Positions 1 to 8,460 of a stretch of DNA of 64,000 bases are shown one piece after another. The stretch spans positions 19,921 to 83,920 of the forward strand of contig DASVNK010000010.1 of assembly GCA_036383895.1 (NCBI GenBank), read 5' to 3'. The translations under genes and the position numbers were made by a program. The DNA comes from DASVNK01 sp036383895 (GTDB lineage Bacteria > Verrucomicrobiota > Verrucomicrobiia > Limisphaerales > SXQI01). Position 1 is the stretch's first letter. Each line of letters opens with the position of its first letter. The notes beneath the pieces were generated by a model. That model was not told the origin of the DNA, made no database searches, and saw nothing but the letters and a program-made list of their open reading frames with translations.

Positions 1-432
1 GCCAGGATTTTGGAACTGAACTTTTTTTACCTCGGGATCTTTATAGAGGCCGAGGTCGAATGGGTTTGATTCGGACATGGAAAAGACGTTGTGGAAGATG
101 TCGTCTTTGTTCGGCCATTCGACGGTGGTGCCAACCATTACCGGGAGGACGCCAGGACGGAAGACGGCGTCGCGCTGAGTGATTATTTGGACTGTGTTGG
201 TGGAGAAGGAAGGGGCGTTGGTGACGGGTTGATCGATAAAGACGATGAAATCCTTCAGCTCGGAGTAGTCGATTTTTTCGACGAACTTAAATTTGCGGGA
301 ATCGTATTTGCCGGATTTGCCGGAGTCACTGAGTTCGGGATTCGCTTCGGCGTGAACGGAACCGAGGATCGTCCCTGCGCGGAGGGTGACGGCGATGGAG
401 GCGAGGGCGAAAATTTGGAGGAGAGTGCGCAT
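1..432 (-). CDS. Exported cupredoxin-like protein (partial, 3' end cut by window edge)
   Basis: I translated this from the minus strand; 144 codons are visible and the end lies outside the window. It opens with a signal peptide (MRTLLQIFALASIAVTLRA). The later part reads VGTTVEWPNKDDIFHNVFS, the pattern of plastocyanin-like domains in which a His (HNVFS) is a copper ligand; the remaining ligands would lie beyond position 1. The ATG at 432-430 overlaps the stop of the upstream porin gene by one base (TAATG), so translation is probably coupled. Family knowledge suggests a periplasmic electron carrier or copper-binding protein. Many exported verrucomicrobial proteins of this type are only annotated as carboxypeptidase-regulatory-like/cupredoxin, so the substrate is unknown. 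Confidence 0.7.
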   Translation of the reverse strand, partial: MRTLLQIFALASIAVTLRAGTILGSVHAEANPELSDSGKSGKYDSRKFKFVEKIDYSELKDFIVFIDQPVTNAPSFSTNTVQIITQRDAVFRPGVLPVMVGTTVEWPNKDDIFHNVFSMSESNPFDLGLYKDPEVKKVQFQNPG

Positions 433-1718
433 TAGAATTGAAAGCCGAGTTCCGCGCCGAAGAAGTCGTGTTGATCGCGTTTTGTGCCGTCGATCGTTTC
501 GCCGCGTTCGACGGTGTATTCGATCTTGGCGAGGAGATTTTCGCTCCAGCGATAACCGAAGCCGATGCTCAGACGCCAGAGGTCGTCGGTGAGCGGGGCG
601 AATGGACTGAAGAAATATTGACCGGCGTCGCCGTGGCCGACGATGGGCATGCCGTCGTCCGTGAGGATGTGGCTGAAACGGGCGGCGGTGTAGAATTTTG
701 GAACGATGTGTTGGAGAACTTCGGCGTAGTAATATTGCCCGTCGGGAGAGCGGTCGGCGGAGTCTTCGTATTCGAAAATGCCGGCGGCGAGTTTAAGGTG
801 ACCGGTTTTCCAGAAGGTTTGGGCGTCCAGTTCGTACACGTTGGCGGAGAATGTTTCGGCGGCGGGTTCGAGGCTGCGGAAGAAGCCGTTGCCGAACCAG
901 AGTTCGGAGAGTTCGTCGCCGGCGGATGACAGATCGCCGGTGCGAATGCCGCTGAAGCTGAGGCGGGCGCGTTGGCCGAAGTTATAGCCGAGGCGGCCGG
1001 CGACAGATTTATCGCTATCGAAATCCTGAAGGGTGGGGTGGCCGCCGTTTTGGACGGCGAGGACGTAATCGAAGCCGAACGCGCTGCCGTAAAGTTCCAC
1101 GCCTTCGTCGATGCCCCAGAGGTCGGTGAGGGAATGAGAGATGAGGGGGTTGTCGATGACGTCGCGGGAGAGATATTCCTCGCCGAAGGGGATGTCGAAC
1201 CGGCCGACGCGGAGACTGAGGAAATTTTGGTCTGTCCAGAGGCGGAGGACGTTTTCGAAATCAAGGTAAAGTTCACCGAGATGGAAGAACTCATCGTTGG
1301 CTTCGCGGGTGGCGAGGTCGAGTTCAGCGAAGATGTAGGTGGATTCCCAGAGAGGCGCTTCGAGAAAGAGTTTTGCTTCGTCGACGCGGAAGGAACCTTC
1401 CGGGAATGCTCCTTGAGAACCGGTGTGGAAGTAAGCGACGCCGCCTTCACCGGAGATGTGGAGGGAGCCGAATTTCAATTTCTGGTTAGCAGGAGAGTCC
1501 GGAAACTGATTGAGGTCGGGTGATTGGCGATCGCGGAGTTCTTCGATGAGTTTTTTTTGGGAGGCGAGTTCTTCGCGAAGGGAGCGGTTTTGCGATTCGA
1601 GGTCATTGAGTCGTTGTTCGAGAGAACGGGTGTCGGCAGCCTGGAGAACGGCGGTGCTGGCCGCGAGGAGGGAAGCGGCTTTCGCTAGATTTCGGCAGAC
1701 GATGCGTTTTCTTGCCAT
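432..1718 (-). CDS. Outer-membrane porin with N-terminal coiled coil
   Basis: A 428-aa exported protein. After a basic signal peptide ending near AADTRS there is a short coiled coil (about residues 30-60, heptads such as LEQRLNDLESQNRSLREEL), then alternating amphipathic strands rich in aromatic residues (GRFDIPFGEEYLSRDV, FGYRWSENLLAKIEY) ending in a terminal Phe (LGFQF), a hallmark of outer-membrane beta-barrels recognised by BamA. It resembles phosphate-selective-porin-like (OprO/OprP) barrels, but the substrate cannot be read from sequence. I chose ATG 1718 over an in-frame GTG at 1727; both fit. It is the first gene of a two-gene operon with the cupredoxin-like gene. Confidence 0.78.
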   Translation of the reverse strand: MARKRIVCRNLAKAASLLAASTAVLQAADTRSLEQRLNDLESQNRSLREELASQKKLIEELRDRQSPDLNQFPDSPANQKLKFGSLHISGEGGVAYFHTGSQGAFPEGSFRVDEAKLFLEAPLWESTYIFAELDLATREANDEFFHLGELYLDFENVLRLWTDQNFLSLRVGRFDIPFGEEYLSRDVIDNPLISHSLTDLWGIDEGVELYGSAFGFDYVLAVQNGGHPTLQDFDSDKSVAGRLGYNFGQRARLSFSGIRTGDLSSAGDELSELWFGNGFFRSLEPAAETFSANVYELDAQTFWKTGHLKLAAGIFEYEDSADRSPDGQYYYAEVLQHIVPKFYTAARFSHILTDDGMPIVGHGDAGQYFFSPFAPLTDDLWRLSIGFGYRWSENLLAKIEYTVERGETIDGTKRDQHDFFGAELGFQF

Positions 1719-1873
1719 GTTCAGCACCCGAGAACTGGTCCAGATTGGAATCGGCTAAATGGGGAGTTTGCTTGAGGAAATGTTATCAGGCGAAAGGGCA
1801 GAAAGGGTGCGAGGAGATGCGGTTGGAATAGTGCGCTTGAGAATTTTGAGGTGCGGTGTTCAATGGGTAGGCC

Positions 1874-3043
1874 GTGCGTAATTTCTATATATCCCGACGT
1901 CGGTTTCTTTCCGGCGTGCTTGCTGCGCCTTTCATCGCGAATGCTGCCCTGGCGCCCGATAAGTTTTACAAGGCGGCCGTGATTGGCCGCACGGGACGCG
2001 GCGATTACGGGCATGGATTCGATACGATCTTCGAAGGTTTGCCCAATGTCGGTGTGGAAGCGATTGCGGACGAAAACGCGGAAGGCCTGGAAAAGGCGGC
2101 GCTCCGTGCTGAAGCGAAACGGAAGTATCGCGATTTTCGTGAGATGCTCGAGAAGGAGCGGCCGAACCTGGTTAGCATTGCGCCGCGGCATCCTGATGGC
2201 CACAGAGAGATGGCGCTGGCTTCGATCGCGGTTGGTGCGCATTGCATCGTTGAAAAGCCATTCACGGAACACTTGAACGAGGCGGATGACATCGTGAAGG
2301 CCGCGCAAGAGAAGGGCGTGCGCATTGTAGTCGGTCACAAGAACCGGTATTCGCCGATGTTTCAGAAGATGCAGCGGCTCATCCGCGAGGGGTTTTTCGG
2401 TGAGATTCTGGAAATGCGCGTCCAGGGAAAACAAGACCATCGCGCCGGTGGCGAGGATTTGATCGTCCTCGGCACGCATGACTTCGACACGATGCGCTTC
2501 TTTTTTGGGGATCCGATCTCCTGCACTGCGGCTGTGACAGCGAAAGGGAAAGCAATCACCAAAGCCGATGTGCGAATTGGGCGGGAGCCGATGCGCGTGG
2601 CGGGTGACTCGGTGCGAGCGCGATTCGGATTCAGCGATAATGTATCCTGCACGTGGCAGTCGGTATCAAGGGGCGGGGACTGGAATGTTTTACCGCGAGG
2701 TGCGGAACGATGGGGCTTCCACATTTTTGGAACGAAACGCCTTCTCGCGTACTACTCAGGTTCCGAGCCGCTATACTACGACTCGCCATTTCTCGGGCAC
2801 AAAACGATTCGCTCAGAATGGCAGGCTTTACCCGAACCAAAGAATTGGCCGCCGGTCAAGCATCAGACCCATTTGGCGCAGGATCTGATCCACGCGGCGG
2901 AAACCGGCGAGAAGCCGTTGTGCAATGAAACCGATGGCCGTTGGACGATCGAGATGGTGTCAGCAGTTTATTCTTCCCAACTCGCCGGGCGCACCGTCAC
3001 CTTTCCGCTCGAAAAACGTGGTAATCCGTTGATGGAGCTGTAG
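1874..3043 (+). CDS. Gfo/Idh/MocA-family oxidoreductase, secreted by Tat-like signal
   Basis: A 389-aa NAD(P)-dependent sugar/inositol-type oxidoreductase. The N-terminus carries a twin-arginine-like signal (SRRRFLSGVLAAPFIANA) followed by a Rossmann fold with VIGRTGRGDYGH. The family EKP motif is present as IVEKPF, and the C-terminal dehydrogenase domain follows (GTHDFDTMRFFFGDP). Start is GTG 1874; no better in-frame ATG keeps the whole signal. Export of a folded, cofactor-loaded dehydrogenase fits the Tat route and is common for this family in Verrucomicrobiota and Planctomycetota. Substrate not determinable. It stands alone, with a 330-bp gap downstream. Confidence 0.85.
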   Translation: MRNFYISRRRFLSGVLAAPFIANAALAPDKFYKAAVIGRTGRGDYGHGFDTIFEGLPNVGVEAIADENAEGLEKAALRAEAKRKYRDFREMLEKERPNLVSIAPRHPDGHREMALASIAVGAHCIVEKPFTEHLNEADDIVKAAQEKGVRIVVGHKNRYSPMFQKMQRLIREGFFGEILEMRVQGKQDHRAGGEDLIVLGTHDFDTMRFFFGDPISCTAAVTAKGKAITKADVRIGREPMRVAGDSVRARFGFSDNVSCTWQSVSRGGDWNVLPRGAERWGFHIFGTKRLLAYYSGSEPLYYDSPFLGHKTIRSEWQALPEPKNWPPVKHQTHLAQDLIHAAETGEKPLCNETDGRWTIEMVSAVYSSQLAGRTVTFPLEKRGNPLMEL

Positions 3044-3070
3044 TTAACGCGATTTTGCGGTTTCCAGGCT

Positions 3071-3090
3071 TGTCATATGGAGATATGACA
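3071..3090. repeat. Perfect 8-bp inverted repeat (operator-like palindrome)
   Basis: TGTCATAT, a 4-base spacer GGAG, then ATATGACA. The half-site TGTCAT occurs again three bases downstream. It could be a transcription-factor operator or a weak terminator of the oxidoreductase gene; there is no T-run, so I favour a binding site. Confidence 0.4.
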
Positions 3091-3226
3091 GGATGTCATG
3101 ATTTTATGTTTTGTCCGGTGTTCGGGGTTCGTTCAGATTAAACCTGTTTTCAGCTTCGAGGCATGAAGGAATGCTCGCTGCGGCGAGTAAAACGGGTTGG
3201 CCGAATTTGGGATTTAGGCCGTTTGA

Positions 3227-3314
3227 GAGCGGCACTGCTGGGTCAAGCGCCGGGTGAACAGAGCATGCGGTGAACAAACATGCTCAACTGCGCGTGAGAC
3301 CGGCAGTGCCGCTC
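3227..3314. repeat. Nested stem-loop element upstream of dprA
   Basis: Outer arms GAGCGGCACTGC (3227-3238) and GCAGTGCCGCTC (3303-3314) are perfect complements, extendable by about three pairs. Between them lies a second hairpin, GAGCATG with an 11-base loop and CATGCTC. The whole 88-base unit could fold as a long RNA or cruciform. It may be one copy of a dispersed palindromic repeat or a structured leader; the next gene starts 60 bases later. Confidence 0.5.
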
Positions 3315-3373
3315 AATTTTTTTGAAATTCATTTCGTTCGGAAATCGTTTGCCTTCGCTCCCGAAAATTCGTT

Positions 3374-4492
3374 ATGCCGAGCGGGATGAACGCCCGCGAG
3401 GCACTCGTTGCGCTGAACATGGTCCCGAATGTTGGGCCCGTCCGCTTGCGTCAGCTTCTAGAGCGATTTGAGGATCCGGTCGCAATTCTTTCCGCGAAGA
3501 AATCGGCGCTCCTTGCGGTGAACGGCATCAGCGACGTGACTGCTGATTCCATTGCGAGCTGGGAAGGCAATGTTGATCTTTCCGGGGAGTTGAACCGAAT
3601 TGCCGATTTCGGCTGCCAGATCGTTACGCAGCAGGATGAAAATTATCCAGAACTGCTGCGACAAATTTATGATCCGCCAATGGTCCTTTACGTAAAAGGG
3701 ACGCTTGCGCCGCGCGATAAAAACGGAGTCGCGCTCGTGGGATCGCGCATGACGACTTCCTATGGGATGAACGTGGCGCGCAAGCTCGGGTATCAACTTG
3801 CCTATATGGGGGTCACGGTGGTGAGCGGCGGCGCGCGGGGGATCGACACCGCGGCGCACCAAGGAGCGCTCAGCGCCAAGGGGCGAACGATCGCGGTGCT
3901 CGGGACAGGGATAAATCAGATCTTTCCTCCGGAGAACGGCGGACTCTTTGAGAAGATAATTTCCAACGGGGCACTGATTACGCAGTTTCCATTCAATCGT
4001 CCGCCGGACAAACAGAGTTTTCCGATTCGGAATCGCATTGTGGCGGGAATGACTCTTGGCACGGTCGTGGTGGAGGCGAATCTCACCAGCGGGGCGTTGA
4101 TCACGGCGAATTTTGCGGTCGAAAGCGGCCGGCAGGTTTTTGCCGTGCCTGGGCCGATCGATTCGCCGCGCAGCAAGGGCTGTCACGATTTAATTAAAAA
4201 AGGGGCAAAGCTGTGCGAAGGCGCCGAAGACATCGTCACTGAGTTCGAATATCTTTTTCCCACCTCGAACAAACCTCAAGCTGGCGGCGCGCAACTGCCG
4301 GGCCTGACGCTCACGGAAAACGAAAAACTCGTTTATGACGCACTCGGAACTGAAGAGTTGTTCATGGATGAAGTGATCGCAAAAACCGGTTTGCCGGCTT
4401 CGACGGTGTCCGTCGCGTTGCTCACGCTGGAAATGAAAAAGCTCGTGAAGCAGATGCCCGGAAAAGTTTTTACGCGATTTAATCGCGAGTAG
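3374..4492 (+). CDS. dprA: DNA-processing protein DprA
   Basis: A 372-aa DprA, the RecA loader that protects incoming single-stranded DNA in natural transformation. An N-terminal helix-hairpin-helix/SAM-like part (VPNVGPVRLRQLLERF) precedes the Rossmann core with VALVGSR, the VVSGGARGIDTAAH motif, IAVLGTG and SFPIRNRIVAGM, and a C-terminal winged helix (ENEKLVYDALGTEELFMDEV...GLPASTVSVALLTLEMKKLV) typical of longer DprA proteins. Length is normal. The ATG MPSGMNAREAL was used; an internal ATG four codons later is also possible. It converges on ruvB; the two DNA-metabolism genes are 60 bp apart end to end. Confidence 0.95.
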   Translation: MPSGMNAREALVALNMVPNVGPVRLRQLLERFEDPVAILSAKKSALLAVNGISDVTADSIASWEGNVDLSGELNRIADFGCQIVTQQDENYPELLRQIYDPPMVLYVKGTLAPRDKNGVALVGSRMTTSYGMNVARKLGYQLAYMGVTVVSGGARGIDTAAHQGALSAKGRTIAVLGTGINQIFPPENGGLFEKIISNGALITQFPFNRPPDKQSFPIRNRIVAGMTLGTVVVEANLTSGALITANFAVESGRQVFAVPGPIDSPRSKGCHDLIKKGAKLCEGAEDIVTEFEYLFPTSNKPQAGGAQLPGLTLTENEKLVYDALGTEELFMDEVIAKTGLPASTVSVALLTLEMKKLVKQMPGKVFTRFNRE

Positions 4493-4552
4493 TTGGAGAT
4501 AGTGGAGCGAGGCTCAGTCCGGAGCTTCCGTTTCGGACAGCAGGTTTACGCT

Positions 4553-5566
4553 TTAAAATAAACTTTCCTGGCCGCTGCGAACCGGTTTCACGCCGAGTCG
4601 TTTGTAGCAAAGCTCCGTAACCACGCGCCCCTGCGGGGTGCGGCTCAAGTAGCCTTCCATGATCAAGTAAGGCTCGTAAACTTCTTCTATGGTATCCGGT
4701 TCCTCACCGACAGCGACCGCCAACGAATTCACACCTACAGGTCCGCCGCTGAACTTATAAGTAATGGCTTCGAGAATACGTTTGTCCATTTCGTCGAGCC
4801 CGTGCTGATCGATGTCCAGCAGTGCGAGCGCCTTATCCGCAAGTTCGCGCGTGATTTGCCCGTTGCCCTTCACCTGCGCGTAATCACGGACCCGTTTTAA
4901 TAGATTGTTCGAAATGCGCGGGGTGCCACGGCTTCGGCGCGCCACTTCGAACGCGCCTTCCGGATCGATCTCGATATTCAAGAGGCGCGCTGAACGGACA
5001 ACGATGTGCTGGAGTTGATCGGCAGTGTAGTAATCGACGCGCTCGCGCACGGGGAAGCGAGTGAGCAGGGGAGCGGTCAACAATCCGCTGCGAGTGGTTG
5101 CTCCGACCAAAGTGAAGCGAGGCAAATTCAAACGAATGCTGCGCGCGTTCGGTCCCTGGTCGATAATGATGTCCAGTTTGAAATCCTCCATCGCCGGGTA
5201 AAGATATTCCTCGATCGTTTTCTGCAGACGGTGGATTTCGTCGATGAACAGAATGTCGCCTTCTTCCAGGTTTGTCAGGAGTCCCGCAAGGTCCGCAGCT
5301 TTCTCGATGGTCGGTCCGCTGGTACATTTCAAATTCCCGCCCATTGCTTTGGCAATAATGTTCGCGAGCGTGGTTTTTCCCAAACCAGGCGGACCATTCA
5401 GCAAGATGTGATCGAGCGGTTCCTTGCGTTGTTTCGCCGCTTCAACTGCGATCTGCAGCCGCTCCTTCACTTTTGCCTGGCCGGTGAATTCCGAAAAAAG
5501 AGAGGGGCGGAGCGTGACCTCCAGAGCGGGATCATGTTTAACCAGCGTGTTCGCTTTTTCCGGCAT
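4553..5566 (-). CDS. ruvB: Holliday-junction branch-migration helicase subunit RuvB
   Basis: A 337-aa AAA+ motor that drives Holliday-junction branch migration with RuvA. All family motifs are visible: Walker A GPPGLGKT, Walker B FIDEIHR, sensor GATTR, the RGTPR arginine region, and the C-terminal winged helix (GGPVGVNSLAVAVGEEPDTIEEVYEPYL...RTPQGR). Full length. No ruvA or ruvC adjoins it, so the ruv genes are scattered here. Transcription converges with dprA. Confidence 0.97.
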   Translation of the reverse strand: MPEKANTLVKHDPALEVTLRPSLFSEFTGQAKVKERLQIAVEAAKQRKEPLDHILLNGPPGLGKTTLANIIAKAMGGNLKCTSGPTIEKAADLAGLLTNLEEGDILFIDEIHRLQKTIEEYLYPAMEDFKLDIIIDQGPNARSIRLNLPRFTLVGATTRSGLLTAPLLTRFPVRERVDYYTADQLQHIVVRSARLLNIEIDPEGAFEVARRSRGTPRISNNLLKRVRDYAQVKGNGQITRELADKALALLDIDQHGLDEMDKRILEAITYKFSGGPVGVNSLAVAVGEEPDTIEEVYEPYLIMEGYLSRTPQGRVVTELCYKRLGVKPVRSGQESLF

Positions 5567-5826
5567 GCGTCCTCAGATTTCCGGCAGCAGGCCCTCGCGT
5601 CAAGTGTTCCGAATGTGGACACAAGAAATCATTCGTCGTGCTCGCGGCGCTGGAAATCAGTCCCACCTCGTTGGTGACGATTTCCCATTTGGAATCAATT
5701 TTTCACTTTGAAACAAAATCAACTCGTCGTTCGCAAAGTTTAGAAATCTTGTTTTTTCCCAGTAAAAGGGCGGTTTTCAGGATGCTTTGAGCCGCCATGC
5801 GTACTCGTTGGCGTCACCGCTGCTAA

Positions 5827-7242
5827 ATGGCGTCCATGACTTGTTGGTGTGTGAGACAGATCATCCGGACTGTCTCGTTTATAAGCTTGTGCCTCGTGCA
5901 AGCATCGTCGTTCGCAGCAGAAATCCATCTGAGTTGGGATGCAAATCCAGAGCCGGACATTGCGGGTTACAAAGTTTACGCGCGCAATTTGACTGCGAGT
6001 TCAACGAGCGTGTTCGACGTCGGAAACGAGACCTCCGCAAGTTTTGCAGCGACTGATGGTGTGTCGTATCTGTTCAGTGTCACGGCCTACAATCTCGCTG
6101 GGCTGGAGAGCGCGCCCTCAACCGAAGTTCGTTACGATGCGCCTGCAGATCAACTCACCGTTTCATGGGACCGCAGCATTTACAGCAGCGTAGCGCAGTA
6201 TCGTCTCTCTTACGCACCATTGAACCAAACCGCACAGCAGTTGGTTGCGGGACTGAACACATCGATTTCCTTGAGCGGCTTGCAACGTGGAAGTAATTAT
6301 TATTTTTACGTCGAAGCCTTTGATTCAATGGGCCGCAAACTCGACTCATGGCAGCAGGTCAGCGCGTTAATGCCGCTTCAGGGATTGCTTGGGAGCGTTC
6401 ATGTACCACGCGCGAATCTCGCCCCGCAAATCGCGCTGAACTCTCCGATTGCGGGTGCAAACTACACTGCGCCTGCGACGATTAATCTTACGGCAACCGC
6501 TTCGGATTTAGATGGAACTATTCGCTCCGTCGATTTCTACCGCGGTTCCACGCGGCTCTACTCCGATACGGTCGCGCCATATGCATACACCTGGACCGGT
6601 GTTGCGGCCGGAAGTTATCAAGTCAGCGCCATTGCAATTGATTCCCAGGGAGCGTCCACTCGCTCCGCGATCATCACGGTGAACGTCAATGCTCCTCTCC
6701 CCAGTGCGCCTCCGGCGCCAATGAACATTACCGCTTCGGGCGTCGGCGGCTCGATTGTTGTGGGATGGAGTGCTTCAACTGGAGCGACGTCCTACTTCGT
6801 TGAGCGCTCCACATCTTCGGCTGGGGCTTATACGCGCCTCGGTACAACGCAGACGACACAATGGACGGATTCCACCGTAGCGGCAGGGACTACTTATTTT
6901 TATCGAGTGATCGCAAGCTCCAATGGAGTCCTCAGTTTACCCTCGGCAAGTGTATCAGCAACGTTGCAGAGCGCACCGGCTGCACCTGCTTACCTGACCG
7001 CAGTCGGCGGGAAGGCGCAGATCAACCTAACGTGGCGCGACATGTCGACGAACGAGAGCTCTTTCATTGTAACCAGATCGATGGACGGCGTCGTGTTTAG
7101 CGAGGTTGCTATTTTGAACGCGAATAGCACCTCATATAGAGACACGTCCATCGCGCCGCGCACCAGGTATTACTACACGGTTGCCGCTGCCAACTCCGCC
7201 GGGAAAAGCTTCTCTGGAACGGTAACAGCGAAGGCGCGATGA
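5827..7242 (+). CDS. Exported multi-domain FN3 / Ig-like surface protein
   Basis: A 471-aa exported protein. A signal peptide (about residues 1-30, ending SSFAAE) is followed by two FN3-like domains (about 31-110 and 112-185), a bacterial Ig-like domain (about 197-288, with ATASDLDGTIRSVDFY...GSYQVSAIAIDSQG) and two further FN3 domains (about 295-382 and 385-471, typical YFYRVIAS and YYYTVAAAN strands). No catalytic domain is present. Such modules usually serve binding or spacing at the cell surface. It ends 26 bp before the convergent small exported protein. ATG 5827 used; an ATG three codons on is equivalent. Confidence 0.8.
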   Translation: MASMTCWCVRQIIRTVSFISLCLVQASSFAAEIHLSWDANPEPDIAGYKVYARNLTASSTSVFDVGNETSASFAATDGVSYLFSVTAYNLAGLESAPSTEVRYDAPADQLTVSWDRSIYSSVAQYRLSYAPLNQTAQQLVAGLNTSISLSGLQRGSNYYFYVEAFDSMGRKLDSWQQVSALMPLQGLLGSVHVPRANLAPQIALNSPIAGANYTAPATINLTATASDLDGTIRSVDFYRGSTRLYSDTVAPYAYTWTGVAAGSYQVSAIAIDSQGASTRSAIITVNVNAPLPSAPPAPMNITASGVGGSIVVGWSASTGATSYFVERSTSSAGAYTRLGTTQTTQWTDSTVAAGTTYFYRVIASSNGVLSLPSASVSATLQSAPAAPAYLTAVGGKAQINLTWRDMSTNESSFIVTRSMDGVVFSEVAILNANSTSYRDTSIAPRTRYYYTVAAANSAGKSFSGTVTAKAR

Positions 7243-7268
7243 GGAAGGTTGAAAGCGGAGCTGCGCCG

Positions 7269-7652
7269 TCACTCCTTCGGCCCAAAACGAATTGTGACGG
7301 CCTCCTCCTGGCCCGCGGCGTTCTTGCGCACGGAGCCGCTCACGCGCTCGCCGGGAGTGCCGTCCTGCAGTGTGACTGATGCGCCGATCTTCTGAATGCG
7401 CGTGTCGTCGGTCACGAGGATCACGCGATTCTTTTTCTTCCCGCGAAGCGTGATGGTCTTTTGTTTTGCGTCAGTCGAATCCAACGTTCCGTAAAACGGA
7501 TAGGTTGCGGCGCGAGCCTTGCCTTCGCTCTTGCGCTCGGTCTTCGGCTGCGCGCCTGCGTCTTTACCCGCGCCGAAGTTTCCTTTTGTGACATCTGCGC
7601 CTTGAATTGAAACCAGCGACGCCAAGGCAAGGATCGCTATGAAGTGTTTCAT
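7269..7652 (-). CDS. Small exported protein of unknown function, coupled to ThuA-like gene
   Basis: A 127-aa protein with a clear signal peptide (MKHFIAILALASLVSIQGAD). The mature part has a charged linker and a small beta-rich domain (FYGTLDSTDAKQKTITLRGKKKNRVILVTDDTRI...VSGSVRKNAAGQEEAVTIRFG), resembling an OB-like fold seen in DUF5666-type proteins. I chose ATG 7652 because AGGAG sits just upstream and the codon overlaps the stop of the upstream gene as ATGA. Function unknown. Confidence 0.7.
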   Translation of the reverse strand: MKHFIAILALASLVSIQGADVTKGNFGAGKDAGAQPKTERKSEGKARAATYPFYGTLDSTDAKQKTITLRGKKKNRVILVTDDTRIQKIGASVTLQDGTPGERVSGSVRKNAAGQEEAVTIRFGPKE

Positions 7653-8368
7653 GGTAATTTCTCCTGTTCCTTCAATGCCCAACCGATCGCGTTCGTCACC
7701 AGCCGGCGAAAAGCTTCCTCCTTAAAATCACTCGGATGTCCCAATGATGTGTAAAAAACACGTGCGCCTTTGTATTCATGCGTCCAGGCGATCGGCTCTG
7801 GCGGTTTGCCTTCAACTTCACCCATCAGCAGTGGTTTGGTGCCGGGTTGCAGCGGGCTGTTTCTGTAAAGGGATCCTTCCGAAACAAAACCCGAAACACC
7901 GCGCAGGAGTGGGTGATCCTTAACGGCTGGAATTACAGAAACGGTCGTTTTCAACTTCGCACCGTGATGTCCCTGGTAATTCCCGCCGAGGACGTCTTTG
8001 TCGAACTCTTTCCAGTTTTCGAATGCGTGACTGGAGGTGCGCAGAGCCACGAGCGGCTTTCCGGAAGCGGCATAGTCTTGAAAAAATTTCACCTCGTGCT
8101 CAGGCAATGTCATGCGCCTGACAAACAGCACGAGCAGATCAGACTCCTTTAAAGTCTCGAGCGCCGGAATGGTCTGCTGCTTCGGATCTTCGGGTCTGCT
8201 TAAGATGACGATCTCGGCGTCCTTTGTTTTTCCGAGTTCTTCCGCGAATTTTGGCAGAGTTTCGCGGCTGAGGTATTCGTATTCGCCGGCTACAAAAACG
8301 ATTTTTGGCTTCTCCGCTGCCCAACTCTGCAAGGCGAGGAGCGCAAAGATGAATGCGACGACTCTCAT
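7649..8368 (-). CDS. ThuA-like domain protein (trehalose-utilisation family), exported
   Basis: A 239-aa protein with a signal peptide (MRVVAFIFALLALQSWA) and one ThuA-like domain, a class-I-glutaminase-like fold. Visible family features are KIVFVAGEYEY, LVLFVRRMTLPEHEVKFFQDYAASGKPLVALRTSSHAF, the conserved HHG (GHHGAK), and the ending IAWTHEYKGARVFYTSLGHPSDF. In soil Verrucomicrobiota these proteins accompany sugar-degradation genes; their chemistry is not established. It heads a two-gene operon, overlapping the next gene by four bases. Confidence 0.85.
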   Translation of the reverse strand: MRVVAFIFALLALQSWAAEKPKIVFVAGEYEYLSRETLPKFAEELGKTKDAEIVILSRPEDPKQQTIPALETLKESDLLVLFVRRMTLPEHEVKFFQDYAASGKPLVALRTSSHAFENWKEFDKDVLGGNYQGHHGAKLKTTVSVIPAVKDHPLLRGVSGFVSEGSLYRNSPLQPGTKPLLMGEVEGKPPEPIAWTHEYKGARVFYTSLGHPSDFKEEAFRRLVTNAIGWALKEQEKLP

Positions 8369-8460
8369 GGTGAATCACCTCCATACCGAATTGAGCCATT
8401 TTCGTCGAGTGCGAACCGCCGCTTGCTCAAACGGCGCGCATTGCACATGGTGGCGCGCGA

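Larger units (their letters stand above)
3044..3373. other. Intergenic region with two inverted repeats
   Basis: No credible coding sequence. It contains a short palindrome at 3071-3090 and a larger nested stem-loop at 3227-3314, listed separately. The last 60 bases before dprA show no strong promoter hexamers that I can defend. Confidence 0.6.

Noticed and set aside
569..1450. Long Ser/Thr/Pro-rich minus-strand frame within the porin gene
   Set aside because: It is an out-of-frame reading of the porin gene with no domain and low-complexity composition.
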